Part shown: piece after piece, positions 43,665 through 51,894 of the stretch
Layout of the letters: every line of letters begins with the position of its first letter
Numbering within the stretch: position 1 is the stretch's first letter
Assembly (NCBI GenBank): GCA_964523105.1
Contig: CAZFZN010000019.1
Location: 1-64,000, forward strand
Source: V1-33 sp964523105
GTDB lineage: Bacteria; Verrucomicrobiota; Verrucomicrobiia; Verrucomicrobiales; V1-33
DNA: 64,000 nt
Direction: 5' to 3'
The notes under the pieces: model-generated
Database searches by the model: none
What the model saw: only the letters and a program-made list of their open reading frames with translations
Told to the model about the DNA's origin: nothing
Position numbers and translations under genes: made by a program

Positions 43665-45104
43665 TCAATACCGGTAGTGATCCGGCTTGTATGGGCCGTC
43701 CACAGGCACGCCGATGTAGTCGGCCTGCTGCTGCGTGAGTTTGGTCAGCTTCACGCCGATCTTCTCCAGGTGCAGGCGGGCGACTTCCTCGTCGAGCTTC
43801 TTGGGGAGTACGCGGACCTGAGGGCCGGCGGCGGCGTAGGCCTCGCGGTTCTTCCAGAGGTCGAGCTGCGCGAGCGTCTGGTTGGAGAAGCTGTTGCTCA
43901 TGACGAATGACGGGTGGCCGGTGGCGCAGCCGAGGTTCACGAGGCGGCCTTCGGCGAGCATGTAGATGCAGTTGCCGGTGGGGAAAGTGTAGCGGTCGAG
44001 CTGCGGCTTGATGTTGAGTCGCTGCACGCCGGGCAGGGCGTTGAGCTTGTCCACCTGGATTTCGTTGTCGAAGTGACCGATGTTGGCCACGCACGCCTGG
44101 TCCTTCATTTTCGCCATGTGCTCCACCGTGATAACGTCCAGGTTGCCGGTGGTGGTGATATAGATGTCGCCGCGGCCGAGCGTGTCCTCGACGGTGGTGA
44201 CTTCATAGCCTTCCATCGCGGCCTGGAGGGCATTGATGGGATCAACTTCCGTGACGATGACGCGCGCGCCCTGGCCGCGCAGGCTCTGCGCACAACCCTT
44301 GCCCACATCGCCGTAGCCGCAAACGACGGCGACTTTCCCGGAAATCATGACGTCGAGCGCGCGGTTAAGGCCATCCACCAGTGAGTGGCGGCAGCCGTAG
44401 AGATTGTCGAACTTCGACTTCGTGACGCTGTCGTTCACGTTGAAAGCCGGCACGAGCAGCTTGCCCTGTTCGGCGAGTTTGTAGAGACGGTGCACGCCGG
44501 TGGTCGTTTCCTCGCTGACGCCTTTCCAGTCAGCCACGATCCTGTGAAAAATGCCAGGCTGCGCGGCGTGGACTTTCTTGAGCAGATCCTTGATGACCTT
44601 CTCCTCGTGGGAACCGCTGGGGCTGTCCACCCAGGTGTCGCCGTTCTCCAGTTCGTAGCCTTTGTGAATGAAGAGCGTCACGTCGCCGCCGTCGTCCACA
44701 ACGAGTTGCGGGCCGAGTCCGTCGGAATTGACGATCGCATTCCACGTGCAGTCCCAATATTCCTCCAGGGTCTCGCCCTTCCACGCGAAGACCGGCACGC
44801 CCGCAGCAGCGATGGCCGCAGCGGCGTGGTCCTGCGTTGAGAAGATATTGCAGCTCGCCCAGCGCACCGTCGCGCCAAGAGCGACCAGTGTCTCAATCAG
44901 CACTGCCGTCTGGATGGTCATGTGCAGCGACCCCGTGATGCGCACGCCGGCCAGCGGTTTGTCAGGCGCATAACGCTGGCGGATGGCCATGAGTCCGGGC
45001 ATTTCCTGCTCGGCGATATCAATTTCTTTGCGGCCCCAGGCGGCGAGGGTGATGTCGGCGACTTTATAATCGGCGGCGATGGCGGGAGGATTGGAGTGGC
45101 TCAT
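43665..45104 (-). CDS. ahcY: Adenosylhomocysteinase
   Basis: The 479-residue enzyme cleaves S-adenosylhomocysteine to homocysteine and adenosine, clearing the by-product of methyltransferases. Family motifs are plain: GVRITGSLHMTIQTAVLIETL, SCNIFSTQDHAAAAI, the NAD site VVCGYGDVGKGCAQSLRGQGA, the conserved HxE/NIGHFDNEI segment and the C-terminal KPDHYRY that closes the partner's active site. The insertion of about 40 residues typical of many bacterial enzymes is present (DDGGDVTLFIHKGYELENGD). ATG at 45104 is chosen because conservation starts after it; another ATG lies upstream at 45164. The upstream region does not show a recognisable SAH riboswitch. It diverges from the SLOG-like gene. 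Confidence 0.97.
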   Translation of the reverse strand: MSHSNPPAIAADYKVADITLAAWGRKEIDIAEQEMPGLMAIRQRYAPDKPLAGVRITGSLHMTIQTAVLIETLVALGATVRWASCNIFSTQDHAAAAIAAAGVPVFAWKGETLEEYWDCTWNAIVNSDGLGPQLVVDDGGDVTLFIHKGYELENGDTWVDSPSGSHEEKVIKDLLKKVHAAQPGIFHRIVADWKGVSEETTTGVHRLYKLAEQGKLLVPAFNVNDSVTKSKFDNLYGCRHSLVDGLNRALDVMISGKVAVVCGYGDVGKGCAQSLRGQGARVIVTEVDPINALQAAMEGYEVTTVEDTLGRGDIYITTTGNLDVITVEHMAKMKDQACVANIGHFDNEIQVDKLNALPGVQRLNIKPQLDRYTFPTGNCIYMLAEGRLVNLGCATGHPSFVMSNSFSNQTLAQLDLWKNREAYAAAGPQVRVLPKKLDEEVARLHLEKIGVKLTKLTQQQADYIGVPVDGPYKPDHYRY

Positions 45105-45314
45105 GTTCTTGGAAGTCGGGGTGTTGAAGATGGAAGAAACGTTGTCGCGGGCCGGGGACAACACATTTACGAATCAGGATGCGTTGATATGTCACATCGA
45201 ATTACCGCCGTCAAAAGGGAATTTGGGATGGCAGGTTTGCCGCAGTTCAGGGGGGCCGACAGGGCCATGCATTCACCGGGGCTGGAATTTCCCTGTCCTG
45301 CCGCACGCGCCGGG

Positions 45315-45339
45315 CTGTCGCGCGATGGTTGTGCGACAG
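45315..45339. promoter_or_regulatory. Inverted repeat upstream of the SLOG-like gene
   Basis: CTGTCGC (45315-45321) and GCGACAG (45333-45339) are perfect inverted arms 11 bases apart, 44 bases before the start at 45383, between divergent genes. The spacing fits an operator for a dimeric repressor, but it could be a simple hairpin. Confidence 0.4.
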
Positions 45340-45382
45340 GCGTTCCCTTGTTTTTCGTCAGTTCAACTGCATAGCGGTCCGC

Positions 45383-47296
45383 ATGTCCACGACTGATCCC
45401 GCCTCCACGACTGCCCCCCTGCTCTGGACGGTGGGTTTCTCCGGAAAGCGGAATCTCAGCGCCGCTCAAGAGCAGCACCTGCGAACCGGCCTGCGGGGAG
45501 CGCTCGATTTCCTGCTGAAGCAGGCGGCGCAGCAGGTGTCGCGGCTCACGGCGGTGTCCTCCGTGGCGCGGGGCGGCGACGTCCTGTTCGCCGAGTGCTG
45601 CCTGACTCCCGGCCCGGACGGAAAGCCGCTCGCGCCATGGAAGGGGCTGCTGCCGTTCGGCGAGGCGGATTTCTTTCGACTCGACCTCCGGGATGCCGGC
45701 GCAGAACAGCCGGCGCGTCTGGCGGCGGCCCGGCGGTGTTTGGAGCAGAGTTACCCTGGAGAGGGAGTGAACGTGGGTGATGCCCCGGGATGCGATCCTG
45801 ACGACAAGGACGACCGCGACGCGGCTTACATGAGTTGCGGCTACCGCACCGTGGACGAAGCGGATGTGATGATTTTCGCCGTCTTGCCGGAGGAGTGGCG
45901 CCGCGTGGCGGACGCCAAAAACAGCTGGGAGCGGGAAATGTCAGAGTGGTCGAAGCGCAACCGCGACGCCGCGGCCGAGTGGGAAAAATGGAGCCGGGGC
46001 ATGCGGCGCGAAGGTCATCAGCCCCGTCCGCCGGACTTGCCTCCGCCGCCGCCGTTTCTCCGGCTCGACGGCACGGATCACAAAGCGGGCACTCTCTCCA
46101 CCGCACGCTATGCCCTCGCGGCCAAGCGTCCGTGCATTTTCCTGAATGTGGACGCGCCCGATCCCTGGCAGGACGCGCTCCTCGTCAAAGCGGCGGCGGC
46201 CCGCGACTGGTTTGTGGATCCCATGGTCACGCCGGTGATGAAATCCCTCCTCGAAAAGTCCGGACCGCTGCGCACCGGCGGGGACGGCCGGCAAACCCTG
46301 GAGGATCTGCACGGGAGGCTCAACGACGCGGCCAATGCCTATCAGAACGAGGCGCGGCAGGGCCTCAGTGCCACACTGCGCTGGCACCTCCTGGCCAGCA
46401 GTATCGCAGCGGTACTCGCCACGGTGCTGCACCTCGGCGATGCCCACTGGAGAATGCTGCACGCATGGAGCACGGCCGGCCAGGTGGCCCTGTGGCTCAT
46501 CGTGCTGCTGGCCCTGCTCAAGCCGCTGCTCGCCCTGCGCGCCATGCGCCGGGAGGCCGCTTTGCATCACGCCGGCACCCGCGGAAACTGGGTGCATCAC
46601 CGCATCCTCGCGGAAGTCTGCCGCGGTGCGCTTGGACGCTGGGGACTGCCGCGCCAGCCGCTCGACGCTCTCGACGAGGAGGACTTTCCCAAAATAAAAC
46701 GCCTCATTCGCAGCTTGCGCCTCATCCGGGAGCTGGCTGACAAACAGGTGAAAGCCCAAATCCCCGGACCGGCGGAAGTCCTGCCCGGTGAGACCGCGGC
46801 AGAGGCCGTGTTCCGCGAGGCGTGCCGGGGCTATGCGAAAGACCGCCTTGAGGAGCAGGCGCAATACTACGGCGGGAAGCGGTGGGAGGCGCTCCGCACC
46901 GAACACTGCTGGCACCGCTGGTTCAAAATCTCGCTGTGGACCGCCGTGACCTGCGGCTCTGCGCTGGTCGTCTATAAACTCACCCACGTGCTCCACGCGC
47001 CGCAGACAACAGGCGACGTGAAATGGCCGCACGCGAACATCTTCGAGTGGATCGCCGCGCTCGCCATCATCGCTCCTTTCTATGCCACCTACGCCCTTGG
47101 CAAACTGACCATTACCGACTGCCGCCGCCGCGCCGCACGCTATGATGAAATGCACCACTACCTGCTGCGTCTCGCGGCCACACTGAACGCCTGCCAGGCA
47201 ATCCCCAGCCGCCTCCGCCTGATCGAACAGGCGGAGCGCATGATGATCGAGGAACAGCACGAGTGGTTCTCCGTGACCCGGAATTTCAGCGTGTAG
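45383..47296 (+). CDS. SLOG-like domain protein with two 2-TM units, SLATT-like C-terminus
   Basis: The 637-residue protein opens with LLWTVGFSGKRNLS (residues 13-26), the GxTGHR-like signature of SLOG/DprA-related nucleotide-binding domains, followed by AVSSVARGGDVLFAECCL and a long alpha/beta region (to about 300). It contains a charged Trp-rich insert and the late motif STARYALAAKRPCIFLNVD. Two pairs of transmembrane helices follow (about 334-352 and 368-392; 515-537 and 552-575). The end, TLNACQAIPSRLRLIEQAERMMIEEQHEWFSVTRNF, resembles the C-terminus of SLATT/DUF4231-type 2-TM proteins. SLOG-SLATT pairings are predicted nucleotide-activated membrane effectors in bacterial immunity. Here sensor and effector would be one polypeptide. 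No nucleotide cyclase is adjacent. The fold assignment is my reading of motifs. Confidence 0.6.
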   Translation: MSTTDPASTTAPLLWTVGFSGKRNLSAAQEQHLRTGLRGALDFLLKQAAQQVSRLTAVSSVARGGDVLFAECCLTPGPDGKPLAPWKGLLPFGEADFFRLDLRDAGAEQPARLAAARRCLEQSYPGEGVNVGDAPGCDPDDKDDRDAAYMSCGYRTVDEADVMIFAVLPEEWRRVADAKNSWEREMSEWSKRNRDAAAEWEKWSRGMRREGHQPRPPDLPPPPPFLRLDGTDHKAGTLSTARYALAAKRPCIFLNVDAPDPWQDALLVKAAAARDWFVDPMVTPVMKSLLEKSGPLRTGGDGRQTLEDLHGRLNDAANAYQNEARQGLSATLRWHLLASSIAAVLATVLHLGDAHWRMLHAWSTAGQVALWLIVLLALLKPLLALRAMRREAALHHAGTRGNWVHHRILAEVCRGALGRWGLPRQPLDALDEEDFPKIKRLIRSLRLIRELADKQVKAQIPGPAEVLPGETAAEAVFREACRGYAKDRLEEQAQYYGGKRWEALRTEHCWHRWFKISLWTAVTCGSALVVYKLTHVLHAPQTTGDVKWPHANIFEWIAALAIIAPFYATYALGKLTITDCRRRAARYDEMHHYLLRLAATLNACQAIPSRLRLIEQAERMMIEEQHEWFSVTRNFSV

Positions 47297-47398
47297 CACC
47301 GCACCGGATCACGCACCGGCGGAACCCGCGGCGCGTTGATAATTCCATGCCCCGGGTTTTCCTGTAACGAAACCGCCCTCCCCGGCGTAAGGTTCGCA

Positions 47399-50395
47399 AT
47401 GTTTCCCGTCCGCTTCATTCTCCTCACCAGCCTGCTCACCGCCGCCGCCGCGCGCGGGGGGGAGTTCTCCGCGGAGCAGCTTCAGTTCTTCGAAAACAAA
47501 GTCCGTCCGGTGCTCGGCACGCACTGTGTGAAATGCCACGGACCGGAGAAGCAGAACAACGGACTGCGCCTCGACTCGCGTGCCTCCATCGTCAAAGGTG
47601 CGGACTACGGCGCCGTCGTCGAAGCGGGCAAACCGGACGCCAGCAAGCTGCTCAAAGCGATTCGCCACGACGCCGGCGTGGAGGCCATGCCGAAAAATGC
47701 TGACAAGCTCCCGGACGACGCCATCGCCGCCCTCACCGAATGGATTGCGCAGGGCCTGCCCTGGCCGGCGGAGACTGCGGCCCCGCCGCCGGAAAAATGG
47801 CGCGAGCACTGGGCCTTTCAGCCAGTGAAGATGCCCGCCGCCCCTGCGCCGGAGTCGGTGCCTGACGAGTTTGCCGCATGGCGCGGCACGGAGCTGGACC
47901 GCATCATTTTCCAGAGCCTGACAAAAGCAGGACTCTCCCCTTCCCCGCCGGCGGACCGCGCCACGCTGATCCGCCGCGCCTGCATGGCGCTGCTCGGATT
48001 CCCGCCAACATTCGAGGACGTGCAGGACTTCGTCAGCGATCCCTCGCCCGATGCCTGGGAGAAACTCGTCGATGAACTGCTCGCCTCGCCGCATTACGGC
48101 GAACGTCAGGCGCGGCGCTGGATGGACGTGGCACGCTACGCCGACACCAAGGGCTACGTCTTCCAGGAAGAGCGACGCTACGCCTACGCCTATACCTATC
48201 GCGACTGGCTCATCCGCGCCTTCAACGACGACATGCCCTACGACCAGTTCCTCATCCGGCAGATCGCCGCGGACAAAGCGACTGACTGGCAAAAAGATCC
48301 CGGCGACCTCGCCGCGATGGGCTTTCTCACGCTCGGGCGCCGCTTCCTCAACAACCAGGCCGACATCATCGATGACCGGCTCGACGTCATCTTCCGCGGC
48401 ACCCAGGCCATGACCGTCGGCTGCGCGCGCTGTCACGATCACAAGTTCGATCCCATCCCCACGGCGGATTATTATTCGCTCTACGGCGTCTTCGCCAACA
48501 GTCACGAACCTGACAACAAGCCGGAACTGGGCAAACCCGAACGCACGCCGGAGTATGAAGCCTTTGAAAAAGGCGTCGCCGAGCGCGAAGCCAAAGCCGC
48601 GGCCTATCGCCAGGAGAGGCTCGATGAATTGAGAAAGCCGGACGTGCAGGCGAAATACCGCACTGCCGCCGCGGAGGCGGGGGACCGCAAGGACGATGGC
48701 CTGCGCCGTTTTGCCAGGGAGCGCGACCTCAATGCCGCGGTGCTCAGCAAATGGCTCGAATGGCGCCGCGGTCCTGGCAAGGACGCGCCCGCCGATGCCG
48801 CGCCGGACCTGACCGGCCTCAAGCCCGACGACCTCGTGCCTGGCTACAACCGCAAGGAGCGGGAGAAGCACAAGGAATTCCTCAACGCCGTGGAAAAGTT
48901 CAAGGCCACCAACCCCGCCGCGCCCGCGCGCGCCATGGTGATGTTCGACAACAACTCCTTCAGCGAGCCCGTCATCTTCATCCGCGGCCAGCCCGGACGC
49001 CGCGGCGACAAAGTCGAACGCCGCTTTCTCACCGCGCTCAGCCCTGACAAGCCCATCCCCCTCACCGAAGGCAGCGGACGACTCCCGCTGGCCAAAGCCA
49101 TCGCCAGCCCTGACAATCCGCTCACGGCGCGCGTCATGGTGAACCGCTGGTGGTCGTATCTCTGCGGCGAAGCCCTGGTGGACACGCCCGGCGACTTCGG
49201 CGTCCGCACCGCGCCGCCGCTGAATCCCGCGCTGCTCGACCATCTCGCCGCGAGCCTGGTGCAGGACGGCTGGAGCCTCAAGAAACTCACGCGCCGCATT
49301 CTGCTCAGTGCCGCATGGCAGCAGAGCAGCGCCCCGCGCCCTGACATGGAGGCCAAAGACCCGGAGAACAAACTCTTCTGGCGCCAGAACCGTCAGCGGC
49401 TCGACTTTGAAAGCCTGCGCGACAGCCTCCTGCGCGTCTCCGGCGCGATCGATCTCACTCTCTACGGCAAGCCCGTGGACATCCTCGCCGAACCCTTCCC
49501 CAACCGGCGCACGCTCTACGGTTTCATCGACCGCCAGAACCTGCCCGGCCTGTTTCGCACCTTCGACTTCGCCAGTCCCGACACCACCGCGCCGCGCCGC
49601 TATGAAACCGTCGTCCCGCAGCAGGCGCTCTTCATGATGAACAACCCGTTCGTCGCCGCACAGACGCGCCGCATGGTCAACGAACTGCACGCGCAGCCTG
49701 ACAAAGACCCGCGGCACTGGATCGCGCACCTGCACCGCCGCATTCTCCAGCGTGAGCCTTCGCCTGAGGAAATGGAAACGCACCTCCGCGCCGTGGACGC
49801 CCTGCACCGCGAACCCCGCCAAACCGCCACGCGCTGGCAGAATGGTTTCGGCAGTTACGACGAGGCAGCGAAGACCGTGAACTTCACCCCCCTGACATGG
49901 TTTGGCAAAGATCGCTGGTCCGCTTCCGAACAAATGCCAGATCCGCAGCGGGGCTGGGTGCAGCTTTCTGCAAACGGCGGCCACCCCGGCGACACCGCGC
50001 ACGCCGCCATCCGCCGCTGGAACGCGCCCGAAAGCACCACCGTCCGCATCACCGGAGAAGTCCACCTCCCCGCCAAACAAAGCACCGGCGTTCGCGCCCT
50101 CATCGTCCACAGCCGCAAGGGCGTGCTCTGGAAGTCCGATGTCGCGCCGGGTGCGAAGATCGCCGCCGAACCCGGCACGGTCGCCGTGCAGCCAGGCGAT
50201 ACCATTGACTTCATCCTCGACTGCGCCGGCGACACCAACAGCGACAGCTTCCAGTGGGCTCCCGTCATCCGCGACACCATGAGCGGGCACACTCTTGCCA
50301 GCGCGGCAAAAGACTTCGGCGGCCCCGGCACCAGTGCCTGGGAAGCCTACGCGCAGGTGCTGCTCTGCTCGAATGAGTTCATGTTCGTGGATTGA
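47399..50395 (+). CDS. Cytochrome / DUF1549 / DUF1553 protein, third copy
   Basis: The 998-residue protein has a signal peptide (1-20), a cytochrome domain with CVKCH at residues 43-47, DUF1549 (about 160-370; ARRWMDVARYADTKGYVFQEE and CARCHDHKFDP), a Lys/Glu-rich helical segment (about 390-510), and DUF1553 (about 560-840; NPLTARVMVNRWWSYLCGEALVD, LLDHLAASLVQDGWSLKKL). A C-terminal beta-rich module (about 850-990) of unclear type sits near the end of DUF1553, whose closing YAQVLLCSNEFMFVD is kept. Unlike the others it stands alone on the plus strand, with no DUF1501 partner. Its 3' end overlaps the convergent MFS gene by 17 bases. Function unknown; exported. Confidence 0.9.
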   Translation: MFPVRFILLTSLLTAAAARGGEFSAEQLQFFENKVRPVLGTHCVKCHGPEKQNNGLRLDSRASIVKGADYGAVVEAGKPDASKLLKAIRHDAGVEAMPKNADKLPDDAIAALTEWIAQGLPWPAETAAPPPEKWREHWAFQPVKMPAAPAPESVPDEFAAWRGTELDRIIFQSLTKAGLSPSPPADRATLIRRACMALLGFPPTFEDVQDFVSDPSPDAWEKLVDELLASPHYGERQARRWMDVARYADTKGYVFQEERRYAYAYTYRDWLIRAFNDDMPYDQFLIRQIAADKATDWQKDPGDLAAMGFLTLGRRFLNNQADIIDDRLDVIFRGTQAMTVGCARCHDHKFDPIPTADYYSLYGVFANSHEPDNKPELGKPERTPEYEAFEKGVAEREAKAAAYRQERLDELRKPDVQAKYRTAAAEAGDRKDDGLRRFARERDLNAAVLSKWLEWRRGPGKDAPADAAPDLTGLKPDDLVPGYNRKEREKHKEFLNAVEKFKATNPAAPARAMVMFDNNSFSEPVIFIRGQPGRRGDKVERRFLTALSPDKPIPLTEGSGRLPLAKAIASPDNPLTARVMVNRWWSYLCGEALVDTPGDFGVRTAPPLNPALLDHLAASLVQDGWSLKKLTRRILLSAAWQQSSAPRPDMEAKDPENKLFWRQNRQRLDFESLRDSLLRVSGAIDLTLYGKPVDILAEPFPNRRTLYGFIDRQNLPGLFRTFDFASPDTTAPRRYETVVPQQALFMMNNPFVAAQTRRMVNELHAQPDKDPRHWIAHLHRRILQREPSPEEMETHLRAVDALHREPRQTATRWQNGFGSYDEAAKTVNFTPLTWFGKDRWSASEQMPDPQRGWVQLSANGGHPGDTAHAAIRRWNAPESTTVRITGEVHLPAKQSTGVRALIVHSRKGVLWKSDVAPGAKIAAEPGTVAVQPGDTIDFILDCAGDTNSDSFQWAPVIRDTMSGHTLASAAKDFGGPGTSAWEAYAQVLLCSNEFMFVD

Positions 50396-51764
50396 GTTCC
50401 GCAGGCGCAGCGATCAGTTCCGTCAGACCCCGGCGGTAGCGCACGCGAACGAAGATCACGAGCAGCAGCGCCAGCGTCGCGAAAATCCACGGCCACCAGG
50501 GCATGGCGAGGCTCAGAAGTTTCACGTCCGTCTGTTCCTTGCTGAGTCCCGCCAGAGCCGGCGCCTCCTGATGCCGCAGCCATGCAGTTTGCGCACCGTA
50601 GAGGAGCATCACGAGTCCGTAGGCGAGGTTCATGGTGAGCCCTTTGAAACTCAGCACCGTGGCGCGGTGCGCGGAGTCGCTGACTTTGTTGAGATACTGA
50701 CTGAGAAAGTAATGCAGTGAGCGCATCGCGAGCCAGAAAGGCACCACGAACAGCACCCCGGCCCAGCCGTGCCATGCCGTGACCTGCCAGGCGATGCCGG
50801 CCAGACCGAGCGTGATGAGTCCCGCCACCATGCCCATATTCTGTGAGGGGCGCAGCAGGCCCACGAGTTTTTCCACCACCAGCGCGGTGCCGATGCCGAT
50901 GATGCTGCTGCCCGCGAGAATCACGCCGTTGGCGGCTTCATCGATGCCGAGCAGGCGGTAGTAATTGCTCCCTATGGTGTAGAACAGCCGGGTGAAGGAA
51001 TCGTAGAGCAGTCCGGTGAGGATCAGCACGACCGCGGCCGGACTGCGGAGAATCCAGCGTCCGGTTTCGAGCATCTGCACGAAACTGGCGCGCGCGATTT
51101 CTCCCAGCGGCGCGCGGTCGCTGGAACGCGGGTGGGTATCCACAAATCGCAGACTGACAGCGAGCGTGGCGAATGCCATTCCCAGGTTGAGCCACAGGGG
51201 AATCCTCATGCACTGCTCTTTTGTCAGACCCGCAAATCCCGGCAGATGATTCATGAAGTCGTGACTGTAGGTGGCGGCGCCAATGAGAGCGACGATCATG
51301 AACGTGATCGACTGCCAGCGCATGAGCCGCGCAAGCACACGCGTCCATGCCTCATCGCGGCCCTGCGCCGGAATGGCATCATAGACGAGCGCTTCGTCCG
51401 CCCCGCTGCAGCAGGCTTCGGCCAGTCCGCTCACGATGCGGTTGGCCATGAAGAAACTGAATGTGAGCGCCCCGGCCCCGACGGGCATCAGGCAGAGCAG
51501 CAGCATTTCCACCACCATGAGGAAGGAGGAAAAGACGACGAGGTGCTTGCGTCCGAGTTTATCCGCCAGCGCGCCGCTCGGCACTTCAAACAGCACGATG
51601 CTCGCCGCCCACACCAGGTTGAGCGTGGCGAACTGCTCGAGTGAGAGTCCGAAGTCGAGAAACAGGATGGTGTAGATCGGATAGTAGAACCGCGAGTTGA
51701 ACAGCACGCGAAACCACAGAAAGGCCGCGGTGTTGCGGGCGGCGATGGCGGCGGTGTCCGTCAT
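50379..51764 (-). CDS. Major facilitator superfamily transporter
   Basis: The 461-residue integral membrane protein has about 12 hydrophobic helices and the MFS loop 2-3 motif in FEVPSGALADKLGRKHLVVFSS (the G-x-L-x-D-x-x-G-R-K core). It starts with a short N-terminus directly before helix 1 (AAFLWFRVLFNSRFYYPIYTILFLDFG). A mid-protein loop with HPRSSDRAPLGEIARAS separates the two six-helix halves. The substrate is unknown; sequence around helix 1 suggests a drug- or metabolite-efflux type, not a sugar carrier. It converges on and overlaps the DUF1549/1553 gene by 17 bases. A repeat element lies upstream. Confidence 0.88.
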   Translation of the reverse strand: MTDTAAIAARNTAAFLWFRVLFNSRFYYPIYTILFLDFGLSLEQFATLNLVWAASIVLFEVPSGALADKLGRKHLVVFSSFLMVVEMLLLCLMPVGAGALTFSFFMANRIVSGLAEACCSGADEALVYDAIPAQGRDEAWTRVLARLMRWQSITFMIVALIGAATYSHDFMNHLPGFAGLTKEQCMRIPLWLNLGMAFATLAVSLRFVDTHPRSSDRAPLGEIARASFVQMLETGRWILRSPAAVVLILTGLLYDSFTRLFYTIGSNYYRLLGIDEAANGVILAGSSIIGIGTALVVEKLVGLLRPSQNMGMVAGLITLGLAGIAWQVTAWHGWAGVLFVVPFWLAMRSLHYFLSQYLNKVSDSAHRATVLSFKGLTMNLAYGLVMLLYGAQTAWLRHQEAPALAGLSKEQTDVKLLSLAMPWWPWIFATLALLLVIFVRVRYRRGLTELIAAPAELNPRT

Positions 51765-51784
51765 GTCGAAAGGTAATTTGTTTC

Positions 51785-51879
51785 AGCCACAGACGGACAC
51801 GGATAAACCCGGAGGGTTTTGGCTTCCGCGTGAACCCGCTGATGGAGGAATCTGTGTAAATCTGCGTCCATCTGTGGCT
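51785..51879. repeat. Imperfect long inverted repeat (CATCTGTGG-type element)
   Basis: The 20-base arms 51785-51804 and 51860-51879 are inverted copies matching at 17 positions, each carrying CCACAGA/TCTGTGG at the outer end, 55 bases apart. The right side reads TCTGTGTAAATCTGCGTCCA before it. This type of repeat is found scattered in many bacterial genomes, and here it fills the gap between the MFS gene and the permease gene. Confidence 0.6.
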
Positions 51880-51894
51880 CAAGACTCTCCGGAC

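Noticed and set aside
45105..45382. SAH riboswitch upstream of adenosylhomocysteinase
   Set aside because: I searched by eye for the conserved core and found none on the minus strand; only an inverted repeat nearer the divergent gene.
47309..50290. Open frame of 993 residues on the minus strand opposite the third DUF1549/1553 gene
   Set aside because: Same reason: it mirrors a well supported gene and has no family features.
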